A stretch of 64,000 nt of DNA, taken from Dermatemys mawii. Lineage: Eukaryota > Chordata > Testudines > Dermatemydidae. Positions within the stretch are counted from its first letter, which is position 1; each line of letters opens with the position of its first letter. The translations under genes and the position numbers were made by a program. The stretch spans positions 120,858-184,857 of the forward strand of contig ML677331.1 of the NCBI GenBank assembly GCA_007922305.1, read 5' to 3'. Shown here in pieces: positions 47,721 through 60,084 of this stretch. Below the pieces are notes generated by a model, which was given only the letters and a program-made list of their open reading frames with translations, was not told the origin of the DNA and did no database searches.

Positions 47721-48034
47721 ACATGCTAGCTCACCAATAATGTTTCCGTCAAACTTAAATTAGTCAGACAAGCTGTTATAAATTAAGACCTATTTGGTGA
47801 TCATCACAATAATAAAAAATTCTTCCAACACTTTATTTTATGTCCTACTCAAGCTTGAGAATGGACAATGGGACATAATTCAATACACGTTTAATGCCTC
47901 CATTTATTTTGTTTAAGAAGGTGAAGTAAAATTCATCCCTCTTCTGTTGCCCCTCTCAAATACCTTTGTGAATATAGGTTTGTTCTTCTGAAGTGTTCAG
48001 TTGTGGCCACAATTGACCAATCTGTCCCTCTCCA

Positions 48035-48165
48035 GCAAAGTACTTAAGCACATACTTAATTTCTTTGTGCCTTTAAGTGCTTAAAGTTACGCATGTGATT
48101 AAGAGCTTAGCTGGAGAGGGACAGCCTTAAGCTTATGCTTAAATGTTTTGTTGACTTGGAACCCT
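48035..48165. repeat. Palindromic repeat, 'ttaagcac' type
   Basis: 'ccctctccagcaaagtactt' is inverted by 'ttagctggagagggacag', and 'aagtgcttaaagttacgc' pairs with 'cacatacttaattt'. Related to 16575-16670. Confidence 0.6.
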
Positions 48166-49191
48166 AGGTTGGAGGTGCAGGATGTTGAGCACAAAGGTTG
48201 GAGGACATTAAGTCTGCTATTGGCATTAATGGGTAGTGAAAAAGGGAGCTGGGGACAACAGGGCAGCTAATTAAAATGTCCTTTAGAAATTTTTACACTA
48301 AATTTGCTGTTATGTTACTTTTAACCCTACCAAAGCTTTTACTGGGTCTGAGAACAAAGTGGTACAGAACCTCCTCTCAGCGATGCCAGTGTAAACCGTC
48401 TTCAGAAGAAAACTCTTTGGGTTGACAGAGTGACTAAGAGCAGAACACTGGGGATGGAGGGAATCCTGATAAGAGACATCTGCAATGCTGACTTTTGTGT
48501 TATTGTTCCCCTCATCAAATAGGGGTAGTGAAACATAATGTTTGGATTGTCTCTGTAAGTAAAATGGTAGATGTCCAGAATGGTTATGCACAGATAAAGC
48601 AAGTGGAATAAAATGAGGCATCCTTTCTGCCCCACTAGGGTTACATGTAATTTTCTTTTGTGTTAAGACCTGGAGGACTAGCCTCCCTTTACTATACACA
48701 GACAGTTCCCAATGCCATGAGAATGGGAATTACGTAACCATTGAATCTGAATCTTGGTTATTCTATTCCTCTACTTGGAACAGGAATAGATATGGGTGGG
48801 CAAAAGTGGTTGAAAGCCACCATAGCTCTTCCCATGATCTGGGCTGTGCACGGTCTACATGTCCCTTGGTATAAACTAGAGGTTAAGACCAGTTTAAAAG
48901 TGGAGAGTATCCATGAAGTCTGGATTCAAAGTGCCCATTGTTTGTGTGTGCTCAGATCCAGGCCCATCTCTAGACACATGAGTGATAAATGCCTCACTTT
49001 AGATTTCCTGTATCTTTCTTTCTATTGTGGAATTTCATATTTACATGTCACAGTGAAAAACATGAGCAATTTCTCTTTACATCCTTCTTGATAACTAACT
49101 TCATTATGTGATATTCTTTTCACTGCCCGTATCTAATTTATGATGATGTCTTCAACACTTAATTCCAGTCCTATAATATTAGGTAAGAACT
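48166..49191. other. No supported gene
   Basis: A 129-codon minus-strand frame (48310-48699) is the longest here outside repeats. It shows no domain, signal peptide or clear splice signal, so I do not call it. Confidence 0.35.
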
Positions 49192-49385
49192 CCCCAAAAT
49201 AATACACACAGGGGCCTGATGCAACATTTTCCTGCACTTTTTAAAGTTACTTACAACAGTCCATCATGGATGGGTGTAAAACGCTGCCATTCTTAATTTG
49301 GTAGGTATTTACAGCCACTTTGCACTGGCGTAACTGACTGCCCAAGATACAGGCACGGACATGATGGATCAGGCTCTTTGTAGCT
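49192..49385. repeat. Foldback MITE-like element
   Basis: Starts 'ggggcctgatgcaacatttt' and ends 'atgatggatcaggctc'. 'gggtgtaaaacgctgccatt', 'actttgcactggcgtaac' and 'gatacaggcacgg' are shared with the element at 16258-16420. Confidence 0.65.
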
Positions 49386-50329
49386 CTTCTTTCTTGTTTT
49401 CTTGAAGGGACTTCTCAGACTGTTTTTGACTCAACTGATGTTTGGTTATAAGATAATTATTAAACAATGTTCAGTAGATAGGAAAACTGTACTGTTTGTC
49501 ATTATTGGTACTAACAACCCATCATTTCCTTTTCTTCTAGTGGTGAAGCATCTGCTAAAAGGACTAGGTCAACTGTTCCAGAAATAGCACAGACTTGAAG
49601 AGTTGATAGCAGTGTTATATAGCAGAGGAAACATCAGCCTTCTACACACTCATATAGTGCCATACAGGAAATCAGCTGAACATATAATATGCAAAACCTT
49701 TAATTGGAGAAATGCAGGAAAGGCAGCAGACTGAAGGTCACTTCAAAAAGGGGTGTGACAGCAGAGAGTCAAAGAAAATCTGTTAAGATTAAACAAAAGG
49801 AAAGCGTCAAGTCCTCTAAAGATATGTGGCCGGAGCCCCCAAAACATGCAAGATATGTGAAAACTTGTATGTATTAAAATAGCATATATGCTTAAAAGTA
49901 CCTGAGGTGATAAAGAAACTTGTGGCACAAGTGCAGGCCATACTGACACATCAGCACTCTTGTTTCACCTGCACAGGTTCTGCATTTCAGCCTAAAAACG
50001 GGGCTCTCCTCACAAGGGTGCAGTAAAATGCTTAAATTGAGTCCCAAGTTATTAATGCCTGCAATTTCGCAGGAGCAAAAAAAGGAGACCAGTGTTTGTA
50101 AACCTGAGCCATTCTGTGGAGGAGTTGGTGTGGGAAGTGCAGGCAGGGAAAGGGGAGTGGTTAGATAAAAGTAAGTGTATTTCATCCTCTCTGGCAGTTA
50201 CAATAATGCAGTAAGTGTAGTGGTGACTACACTCAGTAATTAGGAAGGCAGCTGCTTTAATGTAGACAATCTCTTGTGAAGTGCTGCTATCCAGATAACC
50301 TACAGTATCTGCACTGGCTCAGAAACCCG
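49386..50329. other. No supported gene or repeat
   Basis: Non-coding DNA without recognisable repeats. Confidence 0.4.
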
Positions 50330-50460
50330 GATTTGCAGCAGGCAACCCAGGTCTCTTAACACCTTTCTCTAAAGCATCTGCCACTGACCTCAGAGACAGG
50401 ATGCTGGACCAGATGGCCTGTGGATCTGATCCAGAATGGCAATTCCTGTGTTCCGAGCAT
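50330..50460 (+). mobile_element. CR1 LINE 3' fragment
   Basis: 'agagacaggatgctggacca' and 'gatctgatccagaatggcaa' then 'ttcctgtgttcc' form the CR1 3' end on the plus strand, the reverse of the copy at 1815. Confidence 0.75.
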
Positions 50461-50514
50461 TTAACTAACTGCTGCCAGTTAACACAAGCATGCAGGTGTG
50501 ATATGACCTAAAGC

Positions 50515-50581
50515 TGTGTCTGTGTGCATGTGTGTGTGTGCGTGTGTGTGTGTATGATGATAATTCTTTGTATGTGTGTGT
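50515..50581. repeat. (TG)n microsatellite, interrupted
   Basis: TG runs broken by 'ca', 'cg' and a 'atgatgataattctt' spacer. Confidence 0.9.
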
Positions 50582-52389
50582 CCTCACTCTTTGTTTCATT
50601 CTACAATATTGATGTGCTAAGTAGCAGGAGGGGTGATCAGAGGAAATGCTGGACTTGACGCTCAGCTTGCTAGGGGTGCTTAAGTCAGTCTAGTTTGAAA
50701 GTGCGGTTATAGCTAGGTAGACAGGCTGCCAAATGGCATCTCTGGCACTTCAGCAGTTACTTCTCAGGGTAGAGCAGCACTGTAGGTCTCATAGAAGTGG
50801 CAGATTGCCTTTTAAGGTTGTCCAGCACTGCCCACTATAAGACCCCTATACTATAAGTTGCTTATAATTTTGGCAAACTGACTATTGGGACTGAAATTCT
50901 CCATGCCAGCTGTCTGTCTGAATTTTTGTTGTTTAAAAAAATGTTCCAATAAAAGTCAATGTCTTTCTGAGAGGAGGCTAAGTGAAAAATACGTTTTGCC
51001 CATCTTAAAATATTCTAGATAAAATGTTCTATCTATTTTTTGGATAGCTTTGCATGGGAATGGACTTGGTGTCAGGGATGTTCCTTTTGCCATTCCTGTG
51101 AAAATTCACCCAAATTTGGCCAAATTCTAAGCCTTTGAAAAATTCAGACATGCTCAGCTGAGACTTAGATTGTAGCAGCTAAATTCATTATATATTCTAT
51201 GTTCACTGAGCGTGCTTTGGCCTGGGGTTGAGTGGGACTTTCTCTGCAATTGCAGCTCTGGGCTGAGAGCGGGTAGCCTGTTTCTTGACCATCGCCTTGC
51301 TGGGCCCAGCAGCCTAGAAGACGAAGCTGCTTATTTCAGCTATACAGGGAACAAGAGCTGGACGTGTGGGGGAGTAGATTGCAAGAGGAGCCTAGGAGGA
51401 GCTGGAACTGGAGGCTGGCAGCAGTGAACAGAGGGAAACACAGGCAGTCTTAATCCTGGCTTTTCCTAATTGTTTTGAATGACTGGTTTTGCCTTCCTAA
51501 TCCTAAGGCAGGTTTTCTGTTTTGTTTTTCTTGTGTATGTGTATTCGTATTTCTGTTTGAGATCTGCGCAAGAAACAAAGAAGTTTTGCTAGCATCTAGT
51601 TATTATTGAATGAGGTTTTGCACTCTACTGTATGTAAGCTTCAGCACTGCTGGTGGAATATTTCTGAGAGACCGTGTCTGAAACAGTTTGCTGTCTTGTA
51701 CTATTGCTTCCCCAATGGTGGATTATGCAGAGGTCCACAATCAACTATCTTCCAATACTCCAATAACATTAAAATTCTGGCCAACACACACAAACATGGG
51801 CATGATCCAGTATACAAAAATGCCACTCTGTTCTGCGAGAGCTATGCACCAGTAATGACAGCCTGATTGAATCCAATAAATGCATTAATCAGAAATGCAG
51901 TAGACTTTTTTCAATAAAAATGAACTTACTATCAAATATTTTTCAGCTACTAGAGATGCTCAGTTAGGTACTAAACAAACATGATAGGATTTTCAGATAG
52001 CTTGCTGGTGAATGACAGCTTTATAAATACCACCTCTCGGACAGAAAATCCAAGTATTGTGACTTTTAGACTAATTCTCTGGTATCTAATTTTCTCGAAA
52101 CCAGAATTATTTCCCTTTTTATGACTAATCATGACAGCTGTAACAGAATCAACACCAGCTTTAACTGCATTAATTTTAAACCCCTCTTGGGAACATCTCA
52201 CTACTTTAAGATTCCCTCACTTATGGATTCCAACTTGAGAATCTAGGGGCATCTCTCTCTATCTTAGCCTCCAAACTGGGTAATCACAACAAAAAAGGCC
52301 TCTCAAGAAAGTTCCCCTAGTGGTGTTGCCACATCAAAGGGCTTTGTATTTACCAGGTGGTGGAGAGAATGGAGAGAGACGCTGCTGCT
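50582..52389. other. No gene; G-rich unassigned stretch
   Basis: 51200-51430 is G-rich and purine-rich at its right side, followed by 'aacaaagaagttttgctagc' at 51575-51594. It resembles the end of an LTR, but no termini were found. Confidence 0.35.
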
Positions 52390-52674
52390 TTCAGCTAGCT
52401 CCCTTTCTCCATTAAGTCTTAGCTTGAAGGATAGATCCAGGGGTTCCTGGGCTGGAACCCAGAGTAGAGGGTGGGCCTGGGTTCCCCTGCCTGCCCCTGG
52501 GGCTAGTGGTACTAGTGGAGCAGTGAAGTGAAGGACAGCCTAGATCACTGTGGGAGTGACAGAGACCTTGAAGGACTATACTGTGGAAGGAGGGAGCACT
52601 GAGTGACCTGACTGGAGGACTGAGTCATGACGAGTATGCTGCAGTTGCTGGTGTGAGAGAGGAATGCTCTAGAT
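52390..52674 (+). mobile_element. LTR fragment related to 40733-41463
   Basis: 'acccagagtagagggtgggc' and 'ctgggttcccctgcctgccc' are diverged from the middle of the LTR at 40733-41463. No TG...CA termini or duplication. It joins directly to a CR1 tail. Confidence 0.5.
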
Positions 52675-52752
52675 AATACTTAGTCCTGCCTTGAGTGCAG
52701 GGGACTGGACTAAATGAACTCTCGAGGTCCCTTCCAGTCCTACAATTCTATG
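52675..52752 (+). mobile_element. CR1 or SINE 3' tail
   Basis: 'tagtcctgccttgagtgcag', 'gggactggactaaatgaact', 'ctcgaggtcccttccagtcc' and 'tacaattctatg' are the CR1 3' end with its terminal 'attctatg' unit. Confidence 0.85.
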
Positions 52753-52810
52753 TAATTATACTGATGTTAGTTTATAATGTAGACTTGGCCAAAGGCCTTG
52801 ATCCTGCAGA

Positions 52811-54791
52811 GGCCTGGTCTACATTGGCAAGTTTTTTCACCGTAAGGCAGCTTTTGGCGACAAAACACACAGGTGTTCGCACTGCAAAGCCACTCTTTTG
52901 CATCAAAACTTCTGAGTTGCAGCACTGTAATAAAACCACCCCGACAGAGTCCTAAGGTGTTTTGCGCCAAGGCTTTAGAACCATAGTGCCAGTGTAGACA
53001 CCGTGCTTGATTTTTAGCACTGTTATTGGCCCACTCTGCTCAGCAGTTTCAAATCTGCTGCCCTGACGCCAGGTAAACAACCTTTTGCCCCTCCCCCTTT
53101 AAAGTCCTTGGAATTTTGAAATTCCCTTTCCTCTTTACTTGGTGTGCACAGCTTACATTGCATCTTCCCAGCTGAACATGGCGGCTCCACTCAGCAAATG
53201 ATCTTCTGCTTGGACCATGGCAGAGCTACTGGATCTGGTAAGTGTTTGGGGAGAGGAGGCTGTCCAGTCCCAGCTGTGCTCCAGCCCTAGGAATTTCAAT
53301 AACTATAGCAAAATTGCAGGCAACTTGCACGAAAAGGGATTTGACCAGGGATATGCTGCAGTGCAGAGCATAGGAGAAGGAGCTGAAGAACGCATACCAC
53401 AAGGCAAGGGAGGCAAACTGTCACTTCAGTGCTGCACCCCAGACCTACGATTTTTATTAAGCGTTGGACGGTATCCTAGGTGGTGGCCCCACCTCCACCA
53501 TAAAGAGCACCGTAGATACTTGGGCGGGTCTGGAGCCAGTGGAAAGTGGACCTAACCTAGAGGAGGAAGTCACTGATGGAGCCCATGGCAGGGTCGCCTG
53601 GTGGAGCATCCAGTCAGGAGCTGTGCTCCGCTCCAGAGGTGTCTAGCCAGTCTCTGCAGTCACTCTCCGGTGAGCCAGGAGCAGGAGAGGAGACCCTGGT
53701 AAGTGGTTTTGCTTTGTGAAGTTCTGAAGCAGGTTGAGGGCAGGGAAATATAGGAGGCTGGCTTTGTTTGTGTGTGCTGGGCATTTCCCCACACCAGTAG
53801 GCAGTATGGTGGAACAGGAAGTTGATGCTCTCCGAAGTTTCATGGGAACCCTCCAGAGAGATCGTTAGCAAACTTTCCTTGAAGTACTCCAGAGGATCCT
53901 TGGCAGAGCCGCTTTGTTCCAGTGAGAGACACTTTCCTGTGCCACTCTGCAATTACTTGGGCAGGGACCGAAGCTGCACACAGGGGAGCAACATAGGAAC
54001 TGGGTCAGAAGCCACATGCATGTAGCAGATGTACCTTTGCTTCTCTGCTTACCCTCAGGAGTGAGATTGTCTCCCATAGTGCTTCCACACTGCGATCACC
54101 ACACACTTCTCCACCGACAGAGTAGCTCTCATGCAGGTATCCCTGTGCCACAGGGCTGAGGCGAGCTCAGCATACAGTTATAGGAAAGTGGCTTCCCGCA
54201 TTTGAAAGTTCTGCAGCCACTGCTCGTCATCCCAGATTTGTGTAACGATTTGATCCCACCACTCTGTGCTAGTTTCCCAAGCCCCAAAGTGATGTTCACT
54301 CTGTTCAGCTCCCCCATGAATGCCAAAAGCAATGTAATGTTACTGCTTTCTGTGTTGGATCACGTCAGGCAACTGTGACTGCCGTTACCTTTATAACTTC
54401 AAAAATACCTCAACTGCCACTTGCTATGTGCGGGAGAGCAGTGCAGAATCCACTCCTGTCAATTGATGTGGTGGGAAAAGCAGAAAACAAAGGTCATTGA
54501 GAAATGCCGTGAACTGAAAATGGAAGCATGTGGAGTGCTGGGACAGAAAGCAGTGCATCAGAGGGCATTGAGCCTGGACCCATTATGGAACGCAATCCCC
54601 TCTGCCTTCCCACAAGACCTAGAGGCAGAAGAGGGAGAGCTGCACTGTGGGATAGCTCGCCAAACTGCACTGCTCTTATTGGCGATGCAAGTGTGAGGAC
54701 AATGTGAACACACAACAGCGGCTTTCTTTAAGCGCTTTTTTATCAGTGACAAAACTCTTGGCCAAAAAACTCTGCCAGTGTACTCATACCC
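52811..54791 (+). mobile_element. Harbinger-type DNA transposon, Myb-gene-carrying, about 2 kb
   Basis: The ends 'ggcctggtctacattggc' and 'gccagtgtactcataccc' are inverted (12 of 18 bases pair), and 'agttttttc' just inside has an inverse near the right end. The left terminus shares 'ggtctaca' with the MITE at 10984. It contains the broken Myb/SANT-like gene listed next. No DDE transposase was found, so it is not autonomous. The expected 3-bp target duplication is not seen (AGA versus TTA). Confidence 0.75.
53178..53650 (+). pseudogene. Broken Myb/SANT-like DNA-binding protein of the transposon
   Basis: In Harbinger elements this second protein binds DNA and helps bring in the transposase. 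A likely original ATG is at 53178, but a TGA stops the frame at 53199-53201. Reading then resumes with 'SAWTMAELLDLVSVWGEE' (53202 on), the first helix of the Myb/SANT-like trihelix, and 'SSPRNFNNYSKIA'. The frame is lost around 53350-53450. The later family block 'LDGILGGGPTST' appears in another frame at about 53460-53500, followed by an acidic tail. A 'ggtaagt' sequence at 53697-53703 may have been a splice donor. At least one stop and one frameshift, so non-functional. Confidence 0.85.
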
Positions 54792-56309
54792 TTATAGAGT
54801 AGAAAGTTAAGCATGTGCACACATCATTAGGGTTGGCACATTAGTCCCCAATCAAGCAAGCCACTTGTGAACTGCTTAATTTTAAGCATATGAATAGTTT
54901 CATTAACTTCACCAGACACTCCTTAAAGTTAAGAATCTGTCTGAGTCCCTGATTCCTCTAATTGTCTGCCTGAACAGACATTTATGACTGCATGGAGTCC
55001 CACTGAAGATGACAGAGCTCCACATGCATGCAAGGGTGAGATTGGAATAGAAGGATATCTTGTCTAACTAAAACTATGCAAACTTTGAATTGTGAACACG
55101 AGTGTTTAAAACAATCCTCACAGTGAACATTGGGTGAGCCGTGAAGAATCCAAAGGCTGAATTATGTTTGCATAAAACCCTTACCGAATTTCACACAATT
55201 AACAAGGTCATGAAAATTATGATCTGATTGTAGATAATTTGTAAATAGAGAAAAGCCTCCAATAGATTACTAATTGGTCACTGCAGCTAGCTTGCTCATT
55301 TCTAGTAATTTTTTTTTATCATCACTGTAGCCTAAGATGGCTTCTTTTCATGCAGCAGCTTTTCAGGTTTGCAAAGGTACTGTATCTCTTCGTAATGCAT
55401 CCCAGCAACCGTACGGTAAAATTGAAAGCTTCGGGCACTCCTTGAATCTACTGTGGAAAGCTTTTAACTTTAGAGATGGTGTCAAAGTAAACGTGTTTTC
55501 AGCATCTCTGTACGTACCGGAGATGTTTTTTTTTTTAAAAAAAACCCTTCAGTGAACACATTGAATTCAATTGACTGTTTTATTCTGCAACATTTGTCAC
55601 TGGTAATTGTTCTTTTCCAGAGTGATTAAGGCAGAGTTAGTTGATCACTAGCAACTAACCCCATAAGTTATCCTACAGCACAAGATTGATTGAGGAATTT
55701 TCATTATGGTTTAATTGATTGATTCTTGCAATAGATGTTCATGCAAAATAAGCAGCACCGTTAAATAGAGATTTGTTTAAAATGTGATCAGAGGGCAATC
55801 TGCTTGCTGTTATCCTTTTTCCAGTCAAGAGAAGCTGCAGGCGAGAACCTATAGTTACATTAATAGTACTATGGGGACAACCTAAAACCAGCTGTTGTAG
55901 AAAATATTGCTGAACATGACTAATCATTAGAGATGTAGGGACAATTCCATCACTGGTGTAATTCCATACATTTAATTGAAGCTCCATCCACTTACATGTC
56001 TGAATTTGGCTTGCTATATTTAATAGCTTTCCCCCGTACATCTCTTTTCCTCTGTTCTGTCATTGTTTAAAACTGGCTTTTTTCCCAGCTGGATTTTAAT
56101 TTTTATTTTCCCTGTGTTAATTGCTCTCTCTCATCCCATCCTTTTGGCGCTAGATGCCTGCTTTTATTATCCTACTATATTATATTGTTTAATGCCAGGA
56201 TATCATGCAGCCTCTTGGTAAACGCAGGAAGGAAAAGAGACCCAGCTTTTCTGAGTTGTAGCTGTAAACCTCTGCACCTTCCTAAGAGAATTTCAGGGAC
56301 ACGTATATC
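54792..56309. other. No gene; one 'ttaagcat' palindrome
   Basis: 54838-54955 has 'cttaattttaagcatatgaa' and 'aaagttaagaatctgt', a member of the 'ttaagcac' family. The rest is unassigned AT-rich DNA. Confidence 0.4.
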
Positions 56310-56690
56310 TGAGTACATGACCGCAAGGGGGAGATCCATGAAAGGATTTAGGCATCGCAACACTGAGTGTTGCAGCACCTAGAAAATCCAGGCATATCAC
56401 TGAGGTCCATGAAGTGGTTAGGCTCCCTGTCTGATGAATAGGGAGAGATAAGCACCTAAGGGTGTGATCTACAAAAGCTAGCATGCTAGGTGCAGAGCTC
56501 CCTATGCCAGCCACTGGGAGATGCTGACCAGAGGGGAGGAGCAGAGCTGATCCCTGCCCCCACGAATTTTAACCATAAGTAGACAATGGATGAGTTTAGG
56601 CACTTACACTCAGATACAGTTTTGTGGATTGCAGTGGAGCTAAAACTGGGATTTTGGCACTGAAGTACTTTTGTTGACCCCACCCCATGT
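56310..56690. repeat. Interspersed repeat, 'tttaggca.c' type
   Basis: 'ggatttaggcatcgcaacac', 'gataagcacctaagggtgtg' and 'gatgagtttaggcacttaca' are motifs I associate with dispersed turtle repeats, loosely related to the insert at 59130-59265. No termini seen. Confidence 0.4.
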
Positions 56691-57788
56691 CCTTCCTTAT
56701 TGCCAAATTCTGCTCACGCAAGCACACCACTGTATATCTGTAATAAATCCATTTACTTTAGTGGAATTAATCCAGGTTTACTCCAATATAACCCAGAGCA
56801 AAATTTGGCTCTAACTCAGTCCTGAATCAGATGGCCCTCTGAGGTCGGTATGAATTATGCCTGAATGGGGAATTCAGTAACTGCTCAGTGTGAATAAACA
56901 ATACCTTCAGGGCTACATTTGCTGGGCCTGACTTCACATAAAACTGGAGAAGGGTAAAATGGGGTTAAACAAGGTTTGTGCTTTACAAATCCTTGGGCCA
57001 GCTGCGGACCAGAATACCCTCAGGATGGTTTGAACTTGTGGCAGCAAGGGATCAGTTGAATGCAGCAGAATCACAGCTCCCTTTCTCCCAGACAAACACC
57101 TCTAACTACAGGTTAGGGAATGGTGTAGATGTTACTATGGCAGCTTAGAAGTTGCCGGTAATAACAGGAATGCTGCATCTTGACCAGGTTATTGTGATGA
57201 TTACTTAATCCATAAATTGAGTTAATTCAATAGCAGGATTGCTAGGATATATACAGAGGAAGGGGATCGGAGGTGGATCCTGACGTATACTTCCTCGAAA
57301 AGGAAGGGGAGCCATTTCAGGGGCAAGTTTAATTGTGATTCCAAGGGCTACTTAGGCTCCTGAAAACTTTAAGGTTTTTTCTGAAGATAGTAACTTAGAA
57401 ATTAGCTGATAGGGCAATGCATCCAGTTCCTAGATGTTAAAAAAAGGATTTAATAAATATTAGACCCACTCAACTCTATACTAACATGTTCTCACATCTT
57501 ATGTTAAATCATTTAAGGGACACTGATGATGCTGAAAACTTTAATGTATATTCTTTGTTACTAATTCTTGATTACAACAATTGAAACAGTTGTAGAAAAA
57601 TCTAGATTACTTTCTATAACTTTTTTTGCAGTTCATCGAGCTTGGAATAGATCATTTAACTTTGGAAACATCCTACTTGGGCAAGGCCCCATGAGTTGAT
57701 ACTGCAGCTGCCTGGGGCTCTATAAGTGTTACCTCACTACAAATTAACCTTAAATAGGAGTGAAACTGACACTTTTAAGTCATTTTCA
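56691..57788. other. No supported gene
   Basis: 56745-56830 ('ctttagtggaattaatccag', 'tttactccaatataaccc') is a fragment of dispersed foldback sequence. The remainder is unassigned. Confidence 0.4.
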
Positions 57789-58083
57789 CAGTATTGCCAA
57801 TCCCAAATGTTCAAAAATCGTGAGATTGGTGTTAAAATAATGAGGTTATGTAAAAATAACAGATCTGGAGTTCTTTTTATTTGCCATCTGCTTTTTGAGC
57901 CTTTAGGGCACACTTGGGTCACATTTTGAAGCTCTCTCTACAGCCACAAGGACTAGAAACTTAATTTTTCTTTAAGAATGAAGGCTGAAATCATCACATA
58001 TCCACCTGACTCCAGGAGCTGGGGCTTTAAGGAAAACAATTATCATGAGACTCATGACAAAATCATGAGAGTTGGCAACACTG
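57789..58083. mobile_element. hAT-like inverted-repeat element, 295 bp
   Basis: Starts 'cagtattgccaatcccaaat' and ends 'catgagagttggcaacactg'. CAGTRTTGCCAA is an inverted terminal pair. 'caaaaatcgtgagattgg' and 'catgagactcatgac' are internal. CAG termini suit hAT, but an 8-bp duplication is not clear ('cattttca' versus 'cttttttc'). Confidence 0.7.
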
Positions 58084-59029
58084 CTTTTTTCTTTTGTTTA
58101 AAGGCTAATTACTTTCTAGAAAGCTCTTAAACACAACACTACAATGATTGAGCTGCAGTTCTCACAGGAGAATATTTAAAACCAAACACCAAGAAAATTC
58201 TACATTTTAATGTTAAGAAAAAAACAGAGACTTCTGAGGTATATCAGGGCCACTGCAGGAAGGAAAGGGGGAAAAAATAGGCGCAGGAGCTCTGGGCAAC
58301 TCTTCCTCTAGAAAGAAAGTTGGAGGGTAAAATCTTCTAGTCCTTAATCAAGTAAAAATTCTATTGCCATTAGTGCCTCCACTCATAGAGTGAACATCAC
58401 AATGAACATGTGATAACATGTGTGGTCAATAACTATACACTTCACTATCTGAGCCATTCTATCCCGAGTTACATATTTATATGCATTGGCTCAGGGGCTG
58501 GATTTTCTGGCATATTCTGAACAGTGCTGAACCCACAGATAGTGCCCAGTGAATAATGCAAATCATGACAATAATCGTCGACTTTATGGACTCTGTGGAT
58601 GCAGTTTCTGTTCTTTGTGCTGGAATTGGCCTGAATACAGCTGAAATCCTAAGAATTTGAGGCATAAAAACATCTGATATGCATACAACACTTTCTCATT
58701 CCTCCCTTTTCTCAAACTCAGAACAAAAAATGACTGAACAAAATGGTTTTCAATCAAAATGTAAAATTGCACAGTAGGTTTTCAGTTAAAATGTAAAATT
58801 ACACAGCATTGCTGTACAACCCAGCATGTGACAGAACCTGCCACCTCTTGGGAGTTAAGTGATCATCTCTCAGCTGACTCTCATTCTCCATCCTTCCTAA
58901 CCTTTGTGCTGCTTTTCATGCTGTTAACTATGACAACCATCCTGGGACTGTTTGCTGGTGTCTCAGAGATCTGGTCACCTTGGTTTTGCTCCCATCAATC
59001 AGAGTCCTCTTTTTTTTTGCCACCTGCAG
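58084..59029. other. No supported gene
   Basis: 'gttttcaatcaaaatgtaaaattgcacag' at about 58745-58773 is nearly repeated at 58780-58805 ('gttttcagttaaaatgtaaa'), a small local duplication. Otherwise unassigned. Confidence 0.4.
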
Positions 59030-59390
59030 CAGAGAGAGAGGCTGGTCTGCTGGATAAGGAGCTAGTTCAGAAAAATCTGGGTTCTGGTTCCCCCATGGAC
59101 TTCCTGTCTGACCCCAGTCCAGTACTTTAAGAACAGAATTTCAAAGGTTTTTAGGCACCCAAAGATACAGCTAGATATCTAGTGGGGTTTACAGAGCACT
59201 AAACCTTCTAAATGTGTTTGAAAAATCTCACTAGGTGCCTAAATACCTTTGAAAATCTGGCTTTCAGTCTGTGTTGTGCCTCAGTGCCCCACCTATATAA
59301 TGGGGATAACAGCATTGTTCTACCTCACCAAGGGGCTGGGAGGAGAAATAGGTTAGACATTGTAAAGTGCAGCCTCAGATACCATGGTGA
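59030..59390 (+). repeat. MIR-type SINE split by a foldback insert
   Basis: The left part has 'aaaatctgggttctggttcc' and 'tgtctgaccccagtcca' (MIR head/core). The right part continues with 'ttgtgcctcagtgccccacc' and 'tatataatggggataaca'. Between them (about 59130-59265) lies 'tttcaaaggtttttaggcac' and its inverse 'taggtgcctaaataccttt', a foldback element. Confidence 0.7.
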
Positions 59391-60084
59391 TGGAGCCACA
59401 TAAGTATCACAGATAGAGTGCTTTGCTCTTTTTTTTTTCTGAGCCCGTGTGTTCTCTCTAAAACAATCCCTCCTCCCTCTCCTGCCTCCATGGAGGGATT
59501 CCTCTTCCATATCCTTAATTTAATCACTAGCCCTTTCTTATTTTAATCATCCTGCCTCTGTCTGTAAACAACATACTGACTTCCTGCAGTTCTCCTCTGC
59601 AGAACTTACATTTCACACTAATGCTGTGCTGTAGTTAAGAGCTCCACTTGGGAGCTTTCATACTTCCTGTATGAAACTCAGGGGGGGCTCCTGCCCCTCC
59701 CTACCCCTTCTAATGCCCCCCTTGCAAAACAGGCATTTTTGGAGTTCCTTCTGACAGTTACTACAACAGCTGTATAGCATATGGCATCCTCTGTTCTTTC
59801 TAGCTGTTTCATGTCATCAGAGTGACAAAGCATCTGGAGCAGCCTATGAGGAGCTAGACTTTGGTCCTAAGCAAATACCTCACAAGATCTTCCTTCCTGA
59901 TATGCCAAGACTCTAATATGGCTCAGGAGTCATTAGACAACCAAAGGCTCAGTGCTAAAGTGTTTGAGAATGATTAACCCTAATGACTATGGTGCCAATT
60001 CGCTGCTGGAGTAGATCAAGGTAGCTCCACTCACTACAATCATTTGGCCTTAAAGGTACAATTTTGGAAGAAGTTAGTTACAGA
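59391..60084. other. No supported gene or repeat
   Basis: C/T-rich sequence at 59430-59510 and 59690-59730. Nothing identifiable up to the CAGA flank of the next LTR. Confidence 0.4.

Noticed and set aside
48310..48699. 129-codon minus-strand frame
   Set aside because: No recognisable domain, signal peptide, splice signals or neighbouring exon; length alone is not enough in a 64-kb window.
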